Assembly (NCBI GenBank): GCA_016900015.1
Contig: JACJJM010000014.1
Span: 1 to 64,000 of the forward strand
Source: Phocaeicola coprophilus
GTDB lineage: Bacteria > Bacteroidota > Bacteroidia > Bacteroidales > Bacteroidaceae
DNA length: 64,000 nucleotides
Direction: 5' to 3'
Of this stretch, positions 33,814 through 43,168 are shown piece after piece. Position numbers and translations under genes: made by a program. The stretch's first letter is position 1, and every line of letters begins with the position of its first letter. The notes below the pieces were generated by a model. The model was not told the DNA's origin and made no database searches. It saw only the letters and a list, made by a program, of their open reading frames with translations.

Positions 33814-35151
33814 TTAAACGATTCCTTGTGCCATCATTGCATGAGCCACTTTCATGAAGCCTGCAATGTTTGCACCCTTCACGTAATTGATGTAGCCGTC
33901 CGGCTCGGTGCCGTATTTCACGCACTGTGCGTGGATGTTGCCCATAATTTCGTGAAGTCTGCGGTCTACTTCCTCAGCAGTCCAGCTCATGTGCATTGCG
34001 TTCTGGCTCATTTCCAAGCCTGAGGTGGCGACGCCGCCGGCGTTGACAGCCTTGCCCGGAGCGTAGAGAATCTTGTGCTCGATGAAGGCGTCGATGGCTT
34101 CCGGCGTACATCCCATGTTGGATATTTCGCCCACGCAAGTCACGTTATTGTTAATTAAGGCTTTGGCATCTTCTCCATTGAGTTCGTTCTGGGTAGCGCA
34201 CGGCAGAGCAATGTCCACTTTCACTTCCCAAGGCTTGCGGCCTGCCACGAACTTGGCATTCGGATATTTCTCTGCATACGGAGCCACGATGTCGTTGCCC
34301 GATGCACGCAGTTCGAGCATGTAGTCAATCTTTTCGCCGCTGATGCCGTCCGGGTCATATACGTAACCGTCCGGACCGGAGATGGTGACTACCTTAGCTC
34401 CGAGTTGGGTAGCTTTGGTTGCTGCACCCCAAGCCACGTTTCCGAAGCCGGAGATGGCAACTGTCTTGCCCTTTATATCTATGCCTTTCATTTGCAACAT
34501 GTGGTTTACGAAGTACAAGCCGCCGAAGCCGGTTGCTTCAGGACGGATGAGTGAACCGCCGAATTCCAAACCTTTGCCGGTGAATGTCCCGGTAAATTCG
34601 CGGGTCAGCTTCTTGTACATGCCAAACATGTAGCCCACTTCGCGGCCGCCTACGCCGATGTCGCCTGCGGGAACGTCCATATCCGGACCGAGGTGACGCC
34701 ACAGTTCGAGGATGAAGGCTTGGCAGAAACGCATGATTTCGCCTTCGCTCTTGCCACGCGGAGAGAAGTCAGAACCGCCCTTGCCGCCGCCCATAGGCAG
34801 TGTGGTCAGTGCGTTCTTGAAGGTCTGTTCGAAACCTAAGAACTTCAGGATGGACAGATTGACTGAAGCGTGGAAACGGATACCGCCTTTGTACGGGCCA
34901 ATGGCATTGTTGAATTGTACACGATAACCGAGGTTGACTTGAACCTTACCATTGTCGTCGACCCAGGGCACCTTGAATGTAAAGATGCGGTCGGGCTCTA
35001 CTAAGCGTTCGATAAGACTTACTTTCTCGAATTCGGGATGTTGATTGTAAATATCTTCAATGGACAAGAGGACTTCTCTTACCGCTTGTAGGTATTCCAA
35101 TTCGCCTGGGTGTTTGGCTTCCAAGGAAGCCATGATGTTTTCAATGTTCAT
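33814..35151 (-). CDS. gdhA: Glutamate dehydrogenase
   Basis: 445 residues, the hexameric class I length. Motifs: PMGGGKGGSDFSPRGKSEGEIMRFCQAF (catalytic lysine in GGGKGG), PAGDIGVGGREVGYMFG, VAISGFGNVAWGAATKATQLGAKVVTISG (Rossmann nucleotide site) and PCATQNELN. It makes glutamate from 2-oxoglutarate and ammonia. Cofactor preference is not readable with certainty. With GSIII/GltBD 10-15 kb away it gives the organism both the low- and the high-ammonia routes. Its promoter is a near-consensus one. Confidence 0.95.
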   Translation of the reverse strand: MNIENIMASLEAKHPGELEYLQAVREVLLSIEDIYNQHPEFEKVSLIERLVEPDRIFTFKVPWVDDNGKVQVNLGYRVQFNNAIGPYKGGIRFHASVNLSILKFLGFEQTFKNALTTLPMGGGKGGSDFSPRGKSEGEIMRFCQAFILELWRHLGPDMDVPAGDIGVGGREVGYMFGMYKKLTREFTGTFTGKGLEFGGSLIRPEATGFGGLYFVNHMLQMKGIDIKGKTVAISGFGNVAWGAATKATQLGAKVVTISGPDGYVYDPDGISGEKIDYMLELRASGNDIVAPYAEKYPNAKFVAGRKPWEVKVDIALPCATQNELNGEDAKALINNNVTCVGEISNMGCTPEAIDAFIEHKILYAPGKAVNAGGVATSGLEMSQNAMHMSWTAEEVDRRLHEIMGNIHAQCVKYGTEPDGYINYVKGANIAGFMKVAHAMMAQGIV

Positions 35152-35199
35152 GGTAGTGCTGTTATTTAGGTTAATGATAAAATGTAATCATTACGAGTG

Positions 35200-35230
35200 C
35201 AAATATAGGACTTGTCGGGATACCTCCAAA
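35200..35230 (-). promoter_or_regulatory. gdhA promoter, Bacteroides type
   Basis: On the minus strand: TTTG (35230-35227), 19 nt, TATATTTG (35207-35200), with the -7 box 48 nt before the gdhA ATG. Both boxes and spacing fit the Bacteroidota consensus. Confidence 0.78.
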
Positions 35231-35677
35231 ACTTTTTGCGAGAAAAAACGCTGTTTTTTGATAAAATGTTAGTTAAAGCCCAAAAAGCTGCTTTATAACA
35301 CTGTTTTATGACTGCTTTTCCCCGACTTCCCCTTTCGGGGGTGGACAGATGGCGCAAAATGTCACTTCCGGCGGCTTGATTCCCGTCTGACGTCCTTGTC
35401 TTGGTTGCAGGATGCGAACCCGACTCCCTGCTTTTGCTTCTCAGTTCCCCCGTGAGGCGGAAAGCCGCCGGACGTGTGCGGCCCTTCGGGATGCCGCCGG
35501 CAGGTCCGGAGGCTGGGGCGTGCTTCTTGCAGATTTGTTTTGTTGATGTTTTTCGCTGTTTCCCCGCCTCCCGGCCGGGGCTACCCTGCGGCTTCAGGGA
35601 GGACTGTCCGCCGGAAGGAGGCTTCCCAAGCGGTGCAGCGTGCTATTCTGCAAACTTCTGGGAATAAGTGTTTTATT

Positions 35678-35809
35678 AATCAGGCATTTTTCCCTCTATC
35701 CGGCTCGTGGACGGAAAGGAGTCCGCTCCCGGCTACCCTCTATTCCGTCCTCGCCCGCCTTCCTTTCCGTGCATGGGCCGGATAGAGGGTCGGCCGGCAG
35801 GCGAAGGAT
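35678..35809. repeat. GC-rich array of 22-bp units (copy 4)
   Basis: Steps at 35678, 35700, 35722, 35744, 35766 and 35788. The three best units each begin TCCG (35722, 35744, 35766). Modules: GGACGGAAAGGAG, GGCTACCCTCTATTCCG, GCCTTCCTTTCCG and GCCGGATAGAGGGTCGG, so the CTCTAT and CTTTCC variants appear in both orientations in one array. Confidence 0.8.
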
Positions 35810-36115
35810 GCCGCTTCTGCATGGGGTGCTTTGGACATTGGGAGGCAATGTGGGGTGTGCAGATTTTTTCTTGCGGCCGGATGCTTGTGCGTAGTTTCAA
35901 AAGAATCGAATCGCGACGAACGTCAAGTGTCGTTTTTCCGGCGCACGGTGATGGACTTTCCGTTGCTGGTGTTCCGGGACTACGGGCGCATCGGTGTCGC
36001 GGATTGAGGGAGGGTGAGGCTTTTGCTGTTTGCGGATGTGTTTTTTTGTTTCCCAAATGTGTCTTGCTGGGGAATCTTGCTTAATTTTGTGCTGTTAACC
36101 TTAGATGGAAATGTC

Positions 36116-39100
36116 ATGAACCGACTTATACCTTATTATATAGCACTCCTCGCGACTTGTTTCTGCTGCCTGGCATCATCGGCACAGGAGAGTTTCCGGC
36201 AACGCCGTTTTTCGGTGAACGACGGCTTGTCGCAGGGCATCGTGCAGGACATCTTGCAGGACCGCAACGGATACATCTGGTTTTCCACCTGGAACGGGCT
36301 GAACAAGTATGACGGATATAAATTCCGCTCCTTCAAGTCGCATCCCGGCGAGGACGCGGCCCTGTCGAGCAACCGCATCGTGGAGTTGCGCGAGACGGCT
36401 TCGGGCGACATCTGGTGTCGCACGCAGGAGCGTCGGGCCTATCTGTTTGACTCGCAGACGGAGACTTTCGTCGACGTGTTGAAGCCTTACATGCTGGAGA
36501 ATCCTTCACTCCACATCGACAAGATTGTCTGTCTGGAGAATGGTGTCACGTGGCTGCTCTCTTTCGGCAGCGCGATTTGTTTCCGCGTGGATGAGAACCG
36601 TTTGGGCACGGAGGAGGCTGTGCGCATGTATGACGAGGACACGAAGGGCTGGCACGCCGGACGCGTGACGCAAGTGAAGCTCGACACGGACGGCGACGAA
36701 TGGGTCTTGACGGACTTGGGTGTGAACATCGTGGGGAAAAAACGGATGGAGAGCGATTTCCCTTTTCAATACATGACGGAGAAAGGCGGGCACACTTGGC
36801 TCATCTCTTCCGACGGGCAGTTTGCCCGCTATGACGAGGCGGGCAGCGTGCATTTCATGGAGCAGGCCGGAGGCGTGAAGCGGGTACACCAGATGAAGGC
36901 CATCTCCGACACGCTGCTGACCGTGGGGACGGATGCGGGCTTGTGGCTGGTGCATATCCCGGAAGGGACGATGGAGCGTGTCGATGTCCGTACGTCCACC
37001 CAGTCTTCGGCCGATGTGCTGACTGTGTTCAAGGACTCGGAACGGCGGCTGTGGATGTTTACCGAGGGGCCGGGCATCGTGATGTATGACATGGACCGCA
37101 AGGCTTGTTCCCACTTGCAGCCTCCTGTGTCGCACGAGATGACTTCGAGCGAACACCCCTTTGTCTATGAAGATGCGATGGGAGTGATACGCGTCAATCC
37201 GCGCGGGGGCTATCTGTCTTATTACGACCCGGAAGAGAATGTCTTGAAACCCTATATCAATCCGGATGGGAGCGTCCTGAAGACTTCCATCCGCGTGTTC
37301 CTGATTGACCGCCAGCGCAATGTCTGGTATGGTGCGGCTCGCAACTTGTATCACGTGTCTTTCTTCCATGACAATGTGGACTATTTGCCCGGACTGGCCA
37401 ATGTCGAAGCCCGTTGCCTTTTCGTGGACAGTACCCGTGGCTTGTGGGTCGCGACAAAAGACGCCCGCCTGCGTCTCTATCGCGGTGGCGATGTGGATGC
37501 CGCTCCTCTCTATCTGGGCACGGATGGCCGGCTTTCGTCCCGTCCGGTGAAGTTTTTTGGCAATGTGTATTCCATGATGCAGGATGCCGACGGTTTCCTC
37601 TGGATGGGTACGCGCGGCCAGGGGCTGGTGCAGGCTCGTCCGTCGGGCGGCCATTATGCCTTGCGGCGTTTTCTCATGGACGCGAAGGATGAATACAGCA
37701 TCAGCAGCAATGACATTTATGCACTGTGCCAGGACCGGAAAGGACACATCTGGGTGGGGACCTACCAGGGCGGACTGAACTTGTTGCAGGCTGACGGGGA
37801 GCGCTATCGTTTCATTCACGGTGGAAATCGGTTGAAGAATTATCCTTTCCCGTATGCGAAGTCGAAAGTGCGTACCATCGCCGAGACGTCTGACGGGATG
37901 ATACTGGTCGGTGCCTCAGAAGGTTTGCTGATATTCAGTTCGGACTTCGAGCGGCCGGAAAGCATCAAGTTTCGTCTGCATACGGCTGAATACGAACATG
38001 CCGACGGCATGACGTGCACGGAGGTGATGAATGTCCGAGCGACGCGTGAAGGCGTTTTCCTGGCCACCTCGACTGGCGGTTTCAATCAGATATTGTCTGA
38101 CGACCTGCTGACAGACACGTTGCGGGTACGCTCGATGGGAGTGCGTGACGGCTGGATGTCCGACCTGGCCCTGTCCGTGCTGGAGTCGGAGGAAGGCGAT
38201 ATTTGGTTTGTCACGGAGAACTATTTGATACGCTACAATCACCAGACCCGTCAGCAGGAACACTACGGCAGTAGCTTCTTTCACGACGAAGTGTTCTTCT
38301 CGGAGGCTGTCCCTGTGGTTTTGCCCGACGGCTGCCTGCTGTTTTCCACCATCGGCCACGGTCCTTTCATCCTTTCTCCGCAGAAGCTCCAGGAGAAAAC
38401 CTATATGCCACCCCTCGTGTTTACCGGCCTGCGTGTGCGTGGCCATGAGAAGCCCTATCCGCTGGACAATCTTGACAGCATCGTGTTGCAGCCTGATGAG
38501 CGTTTTGTGACCTTTCAGTTTGCGGCTTTGGATTATTCCAATGCTTCAAGCATCCAGTATGCCTATCGTCTGCGAGGCTTGGACAAGGATTGGAACTACA
38601 GCGGCACACTCCGTTCGGCCAACTACAACAATTTGCCTCCCGGCCATTATGTCTTCGAGTTGCGTTCCACCAACAGTGACGGTGTATGGACTTCGCAGTT
38701 GAAAAGCCTGGATGTGATTATCGAGCCGACTTTTCGGGAGACTCCTTGGGCATGGCTTCTTTATGCTGTCGCTTTCACAGTAGCCGCCTTGCTGGTGGCT
38801 TACATCCTTTTCTATATTTATCGCCTGCGTCATAAAGTCGATGTCGAACAGCAGCTTTCTGAGGCAAAGTTGCGTTTCTTCACAGATATATCTCATGAGC
38901 TGCGCACGCCGCTCACGTTGGTGGTCAGCCCCATCGAGGAAGTGCTGACACATGAGAGCGGACTTTCATCCACGTCGCGCACCCACTTGGAGCTGGCTCG
39001 GAAGAATGTGAACCGTATGTTGAAGCTCGTCAATCAGTTGCTTGATTTCCGCAAGATACAGAGCCGGAAGATGAAGTTGGTAGTTGAGGAAGTCGAAGTC

Positions 39101-40441
39101 GTAGGATTCCTGGAACGCGTGTGTGACAATTTCCGTCCGTTGGCACAGGAACACGCGATGACTTTCCGTTTCGAACATGCCATGCCGGCTTTGAGAGCCT
39201 GGATTGACAGCGACAAGTTGGAAAAGATATGCTATAATTTGCTTTCCAATGCGTTTAAGTACACGGAGGATGGAGGTACGGTCGTGCTGGCTCTGACGGA
39301 AGATGACAAGGCCTTTGACATATCTGTTCGCGACACCGGCATCGGCATATCTCCGGAAAAGAAAGATCGTCTGTTTGAACGTTTTGAGACGTTGGTCAGC
39401 CGCAGCTGGTCACAGCCCTCGTCGGGCATCGGTCTGTCGCTGGTGAAGGAACTTGTCGAGCTTCATCACGGCACGATTGGTGTGCAGAGTGTCCTCGGCC
39501 AAGGCTCTGTGTTCACGGTGCACTTGCTGAAAGGAAAGGCTCACCTGGAGAAGGATACCCAAGTGGAATTCGTGCTGGACGACAGTTCTTCCGAGGAGTC
39601 GGATGAGGTCCTCAACTCGTCTGAAGCCCTGGATGATGAGCCCGAAGCGGAAGAGGTCATGTCCGTGTTGGTGGTGGAGGATAATGATGAGTTGCGCTCG
39701 TTCCTGAATAGCATATTGGCAGAGCACTACAAAGTCTACTTGGCGGCCAACGGACGTGAGGGATTGGAACTCGTCCGGGCGCAGTCACCCGACTTGATTG
39801 TAAGCGACGTGATGATGCCTGTCATGGACGGGTTGGAGATGGTGAAGCTCATCAAGGCCGACCCTGCATACTGTCATATCCCCATCATCCTGCTTACGGC
39901 CAAATCGTCATTGGAAGACCGCATTGCCGGTGTGGAGCAGGGTGTCGACGATTACATCACCAAGCCTTTTAGCGCATCTTACCTGAAAGCCAAGATTCAG
40001 AACCTGCTTGACAAGCGTCGGCAGTGGCAGGAGATGTTCCGGAAGACTTTACTACAGAAGGGACAGTCCGAATATCGTCCCGTTGACCTGCATATTACCT
40101 CCTTTGACCAGGAACTTATGAAGCGTTTGTTGGCCTTCCTGGAGGAAAACATGGGCGATGTGAATCTGAAAGTGGAACAGATTGCTGACGCCATGAACCT
40201 GAGCCGTGCCGTGTTCTACACGAAACTGAAGACAATCTCAGGATTGTCTCCCATCGACTTCCTGCGTGACATCCGCATCAAGCGGGCCTGCCAGCTGATA
40301 GCCTCGGGCAACTACACGTTCTCACAAGTGGCCTATATGGTCGGATTCAAAGACCCGAAGTTTTTCAGCCGCACGTTCCGTAAGATTATGGGATGTTCTC
40401 CGACGGAATACAAGGAGAGATTGCAGGCTGGTGGAGAATAG
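36116..40441 (+). CDS. Hybrid two-component system regulator (HTCS)
   Basis: 1,441 residues from the ATG at 36116 (MNRLIPYYIALLATCFCCLASSAQ is the signal peptide). Periplasmic sensor: ~14 two-component-propeller repeats (GLSQGIVQDILQDRNGYIWF, MMQDADGFLWMGTRGQGL, LCQDRKGHIWVGTYQGGL) and a Y_Y_Y domain (YRLRGLDKDWNYSG). One membrane helix at ~870-895, then the histidine kinase (FTDISHELRTPLTLV, His ~927; LSNAFKYTEDGG; DTGIGISPEKKDRLF), a receiver domain (VLVVEDNDELR; phospho-acceptor Asp ~1230 in LIVSDVMMPVMDG) and a C-terminal AraC-type DNA-binding domain. These regulators usually sense sugars and switch on a polysaccharide locus. Here the only nearby carbohydrate gene is the esterase that follows. 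Confidence 0.94.
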   Translation: MNRLIPYYIALLATCFCCLASSAQESFRQRRFSVNDGLSQGIVQDILQDRNGYIWFSTWNGLNKYDGYKFRSFKSHPGEDAALSSNRIVELRETASGDIWCRTQERRAYLFDSQTETFVDVLKPYMLENPSLHIDKIVCLENGVTWLLSFGSAICFRVDENRLGTEEAVRMYDEDTKGWHAGRVTQVKLDTDGDEWVLTDLGVNIVGKKRMESDFPFQYMTEKGGHTWLISSDGQFARYDEAGSVHFMEQAGGVKRVHQMKAISDTLLTVGTDAGLWLVHIPEGTMERVDVRTSTQSSADVLTVFKDSERRLWMFTEGPGIVMYDMDRKACSHLQPPVSHEMTSSEHPFVYEDAMGVIRVNPRGGYLSYYDPEENVLKPYINPDGSVLKTSIRVFLIDRQRNVWYGAARNLYHVSFFHDNVDYLPGLANVEARCLFVDSTRGLWVATKDARLRLYRGGDVDAAPLYLGTDGRLSSRPVKFFGNVYSMMQDADGFLWMGTRGQGLVQARPSGGHYALRRFLMDAKDEYSISSNDIYALCQDRKGHIWVGTYQGGLNLLQADGERYRFIHGGNRLKNYPFPYAKSKVRTIAETSDGMILVGASEGLLIFSSDFERPESIKFRLHTAEYEHADGMTCTEVMNVRATREGVFLATSTGGFNQILSDDLLTDTLRVRSMGVRDGWMSDLALSVLESEEGDIWFVTENYLIRYNHQTRQQEHYGSSFFHDEVFFSEAVPVVLPDGCLLFSTIGHGPFILSPQKLQEKTYMPPLVFTGLRVRGHEKPYPLDNLDSIVLQPDERFVTFQFAALDYSNASSIQYAYRLRGLDKDWNYSGTLRSANYNNLPPGHYVFELRSTNSDGVWTSQLKSLDVIIEPTFRETPWAWLLYAVAFTVAALLVAYILFYIYRLRHKVDVEQQLSEAKLRFFTDISHELRTPLTLVVSPIEEVLTHESGLSSTSRTHLELARKNVNRMLKLVNQLLDFRKIQSRKMKLVVEEVEVVGFLERVCDNFRPLAQEHAMTFRFEHAMPALRAWIDSDKLEKICYNLLSNAFKYTEDGGTVVLALTEDDKAFDISVRDTGIGISPEKKDRLFERFETLVSRSWSQPSSGIGLSLVKELVELHHGTIGVQSVLGQGSVFTVHLLKGKAHLEKDTQVEFVLDDSSSEESDEVLNSSEALDDEPEAEEVMSVLVVEDNDELRSFLNSILAEHYKVYLAANGREGLELVRAQSPDLIVSDVMMPVMDGLEMVKLIKADPAYCHIPIILLTAKSSLEDRIAGVEQGVDDYITKPFSASYLKAKIQNLLDKRRQWQEMFRKTLLQKGQSEYRPVDLHITSFDQELMKRLLAFLEENMGDVNLKVEQIADAMNLSRAVFYTKLKTISGLSPIDFLRDIRIKRACQLIASGNYTFSQVAYMVGFKDPKFFSRTFRKIMGCSPTEYKERLQAGGE

Positions 40442-40475
40442 AACCATTTAACCAGATATTGAAACTATGTGCAAG

Positions 40476-41783
40476 ATGAAAAAACTGTGGGTGATGCTTG
40501 TCTGCTTCGCCCTTTGTTCCGTCTCGGGCCTGAAGGCCGAGAATTATCCTTATCGAAGTGATGTGTTGTGGGTCACCGTGCCTGACCACGCCGATTGGCT
40601 CTACCAGACCGGTGAGAAAGCCAAAGTCGAGGTCCAGTTCTATAAGTATGGCATCCCGAGGGATTGTGTGGTGGACTATGAACTGGGCAGCGAATTGCTG
40701 CCGGCTGACAAGAAAGGCTCTGTCACCCTGAAAAACGGACGCGCCGTCATCGACATGGGCACGATGAAAACGCCCGGCTTCCGCGACTGCCGGCTGACGG
40801 CCAAGGTCGACGGGAAGACCTACCGTCACCATGTGAAAGTGGGCTTCTCGCCTGAGAAGATAGAGCCGTACACTCAAATGCCGGCCGACTTTGACGCGTT
40901 CTGGAAACAGGCTATGGACGAGGCGGCGCGTTGCCCGATGACCTACACCCTGACTCCTGTGCCGGAGTATGCCAATGAGAAGGTCGACTGCTACCTGATG
41001 AAGCTCCAGTGTGTGCGCCGGGGCAACTATGTCTACGGTTATTTGTTCATGCCCAAGGCTGAAGGCAAGTATCCCGTGGTGCTCTGTCCGCCGGGGGCCG
41101 GTATCAAGCCGATTAAAGAGCCTACGCGTCATCGCTATTATGCCGAAGAAGGCTGTATCCGCCTGGAAATCGAAATCCACGGCATCCGCCCTGACCTGGA
41201 CGCGGCGACATACAAAGAAATCAGCAATGCCTTCGGATATAAGAACAACAACTACCTCTGCAACGGACTCGACGACCGCGACGACTACTACATGAAGCGT
41301 GTCTACCTGGCTTGTGTGCGCTGCATCGACTTCCTGACCTCCCTTCCCCAATGGGACGGCAAGAATGTCATCACCCAAGGCGGCAGCCAGGGAGGAGCCT
41401 TGTCCATCACCACGGCTGCCCTCAGTCCGAAGGTGACGGCTTGTGTGGCCAACCATCCGGCTCTGAGCGATATGGCAGGCTATAAGGCCGGGCGTGCCGA
41501 CGGCTATCCGCATTTCTTCACCAAGGGGGAGGGCATGGACACACCGGAGAAGCTGCGCACGATGGCCTACTATGATGTGGTCAATTTTGCCCGCCGGTTG
41601 ACGGTGCCTACTTATATCACGTGGGGATACAACGACAACACCTGTCCGCCCACGACGAGCTATGCCGTCTACAATGTCATCACAGCTCCGAAAGAAGCCC
41701 TCATCACGCCCATCAATGAGCATTGGACGTCGGAGGACACGGAGCGCGGCCACCTCGTGTGGATAAAGAAACATTTGAAATGA
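40476..41783 (+). CDS. AXE1-family acetyl esterase / cephalosporin-C deacetylase-like
   Basis: 435 residues from ATG 40476 (40467 is also in frame). Signal peptide ending GLKA; ~90-residue beta domain; then alpha/beta hydrolase of the acetyl xylan esterase family: GYLFMPKAEGKYPVVLCPPGAG, nucleophile in TQGGSQGGALS, acid in WGYNDNTCPPTTSY and histidine in NEHW near the end. It probably removes acetyl groups from plant or host glycans outside the cytoplasm. It starts 34 bp after the hybrid regulator and its stop overlaps the start of the HMA-AraC gene, so it could be part of the regulator's own operon. Active-site residues are present. Confidence 0.87.
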   Translation: MKKLWVMLVCFALCSVSGLKAENYPYRSDVLWVTVPDHADWLYQTGEKAKVEVQFYKYGIPRDCVVDYELGSELLPADKKGSVTLKNGRAVIDMGTMKTPGFRDCRLTAKVDGKTYRHHVKVGFSPEKIEPYTQMPADFDAFWKQAMDEAARCPMTYTLTPVPEYANEKVDCYLMKLQCVRRGNYVYGYLFMPKAEGKYPVVLCPPGAGIKPIKEPTRHRYYAEEGCIRLEIEIHGIRPDLDAATYKEISNAFGYKNNNYLCNGLDDRDDYYMKRVYLACVRCIDFLTSLPQWDGKNVITQGGSQGGALSITTAALSPKVTACVANHPALSDMAGYKAGRADGYPHFFTKGEGMDTPEKLRTMAYYDVVNFARRLTVPTYITWGYNDNTCPPTTSYAVYNVITAPKEALITPINEHWTSEDTERGHLVWIKKHLK

Positions 41784-42370
41784 AAGGCAGCGCAGGAGAG
41801 ATGCAAGGGACGACTTTTTACATCAAGAACATGGTGTGCAATCGTTGCATCATGGCGGTGGAGCATGTGCTGGCACAGCTCCACCTGACGCCCCTGCACG
41901 TGGAACTGGGCAAGGCCGTGGTGCAGGAAGAACCTTCGTCCGAAGTCCTTGCCCGGCTGCGTGCAGAGCTGGAGACGCTCGGATTCGAGTTGCTCGACGA
42001 TCGCCGGATGCAGCTCATCGAGCAGGTGCGCACTGCCGTAGTCGAATTGGTGCACTACCGTAACAACGACCTTCGTGTGAATCTCTCCGATTACCTCACC
42101 GAACGGCTGCATCATGAGTATAGTGCCCTGAGCAAACTCTTTTCCGAAGTGACGGGAACGACCATCGAGAAATATTTCATCGCGCAGAAGATAGAGCGCG
42201 TGAAGGAATTGTTGGTCTACGACGAACTCTCTTTGGGCGAGATAGCCGACCTGCTCAACTATTCGAGCACGGCACACCTGAGTGCGCAGTTCAAGAGCGT
42301 GACAGGCATGACGCCCAGTCGTTTCAAACAGGAAAAAAGAAACTTGCGCCGTCCGCTCGACGCTGTGTGA
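41780..42370 (+). CDS. HMA-domain AraC-family regulator
   Basis: 196 residues. N-terminal heavy-metal-associated fold (~8-75) with metal-binding CNRC in YIKNMVCNRCIMAVEHVL, C-terminal AraC helix-turn-helix (~95-190; KYFIAQKIERVKELLVYDELSLGEIADLLNYSS and FKSVTGMTPSRFKQEKR). In Bacteroidota this fusion is usually found beside copper or other soft-metal exporters, and a copper ATPase gene begins 1 kb away. The ATG at 41780 overlaps the esterase stop (ATGA); 41801 is an alternative start closer to the HMA domain. A copper-responsive activator of copA is inferred. Confidence 0.85.
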   Translation: MKGSAGEMQGTTFYIKNMVCNRCIMAVEHVLAQLHLTPLHVELGKAVVQEEPSSEVLARLRAELETLGFELLDDRRMQLIEQVRTAVVELVHYRNNDLRVNLSDYLTERLHHEYSALSKLFSEVTGTTIEKYFIAQKIERVKELLVYDELSLGEIADLLNYSSTAHLSAQFKSVTGMTPSRFKQEKRNLRRPLDAV

Positions 42371-42373
42371 GGC

Positions 42374-42745
42374 TCACCAGCCGAACACATTGCGTGCAGC
42401 CATCCACACGAGGGTGATGGCAAAGTAAATCCAGATGTAGGCCGGGCGCTGGATGCGTGCATAGAAGGCCGGCTTTTTCCGGCGGACAGCTTCGGCATAA
42501 AGCAGGAGGAAGATGATGGGGAGGGAAAGCACGAGGAGTGCATTGTAATGGAAAGCGGCGGGGAGGTCGGCGTGGAGCAGGGCATGGATGGCCCGCTGCG
42601 AGCCACAGCCGGGACACTTCAGTCCCGTCAGGACGAGAAAAGGGCATCGTGGGAAGAAGGTGGTGCTTTCCGGATTGTAGGTATAAAAGACTACAGCGGC
42701 GCAAAGCAACAAGATAACTCCCGCGATGCCCTTTCGTATCCTCAT
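42374..42745 (-). CDS. DUF2752 membrane protein
   Basis: 123 residues from the ATG at 42745. Three hydrophobic segments (~6-24, ~60-80, ~95-115) and the DUF2752 signature CPFLVLTGLKCPGCGSQRAIHALLHAD with the CPGCGSQR core. Function unknown; the cysteines could bind a metal. Its start overlaps the stop of the CD225 gene (ATGA), a pair often found together in Bacteroidota. It converges on the HMA-AraC gene with 3 bp between stops. Confidence 0.88.
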   Translation of the reverse strand: MRIRKGIAGVILLLCAAVVFYTYNPESTTFFPRCPFLVLTGLKCPGCGSQRAIHALLHADLPAAFHYNALLVLSLPIIFLLLYAEAVRRKKPAFYARIQRPAYIWIYFAITLVWMAARNVFGW

Positions 42746-43020
42746 AATGCCGAGCCGACTCCGACGATGACGACGAAGATAATGTAGAGGACGATGCCAA
42801 TCACTCCGATGCCTGCACCGATTTTGGTCCATTTCCCGGCTTCGTTGCTGGCTCTTAGAGCTTCATCGTATTTTCCGGCTGAATACAGGGAGTTGACCTT
42901 GGCTGCGTTGACAATGCCGACAATGCCCAGCGGCAGACAGCACAAGATGGTCACGAGGATAGACTCCACCATCCAAGTCTTCGGACATTCGGGAGTGCTC
43001 TTCATTTCATTTGTTTCCAT
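42742..43020 (-). CDS. CD225/dispanin-family membrane protein
   Basis: 92 residues from the ATG at 43020 (an earlier in-frame ATG at 43062 is less likely). CD225 domain: MVESILVTILCCLPLGIVGIVNAAKVNSLYSAGKYDEALRASNEAGKWTKIGAGIG, one re-entrant and one full membrane helix. Relatives in animals are the interferon-induced transmembrane proteins; the bacterial function is unknown. Translationally coupled to DUF2752. Confidence 0.88.
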   Translation of the reverse strand: METNEMKSTPECPKTWMVESILVTILCCLPLGIVGIVNAAKVNSLYSAGKYDEALRASNEAGKWTKIGAGIGVIGIVLYIIFVVIVGVGSAL

Positions 43021-43168
43021 TGTTTGGGTATTTAAATTTAATAATAAAGAAGATGTTTTCACAAAAGTAATCTATTGCTTTGCAAAAAGCAAGGGAACAG
43101 GCGTTTTTTCTTACGCAATTTTACGCTTGTGTAAAAGGATGCTGTGTGACAGTTAGTTAAATCCGAAG

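Larger units (their letters stand above)
35152..36115. other. 964-bp non-coding region between gdhA and the hybrid regulator
   Basis: Apart from the gdhA promoter, the 22-bp array at 35678-35809 and a putative -7 box for the regulator at 36082-36089 (TAATTTTG), I see no gene. The stretch 35281-35677 is GC-rich with small hairpins (for example CCCC, 13 nt, GGGG at 35321-35341). A frame open at 35401-35667 has no family resemblance. The region may hold remnants of older repeats. Confidence 0.4.

Noticed and set aside
35405-35445. tRNA 3' half on the minus strand (GGTTCGCATCC followed by a short stem)
   Set aside because: The T-stem pairs poorly, and no matching acceptor, D or anticodon arms are found upstream; likely chance.
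35401-35667. 88-residue frame upstream of the hybrid regulator
   Set aside because: Cysteine- and proline-rich translation of GC-rich intergenic DNA with no recognisable start signal or family.
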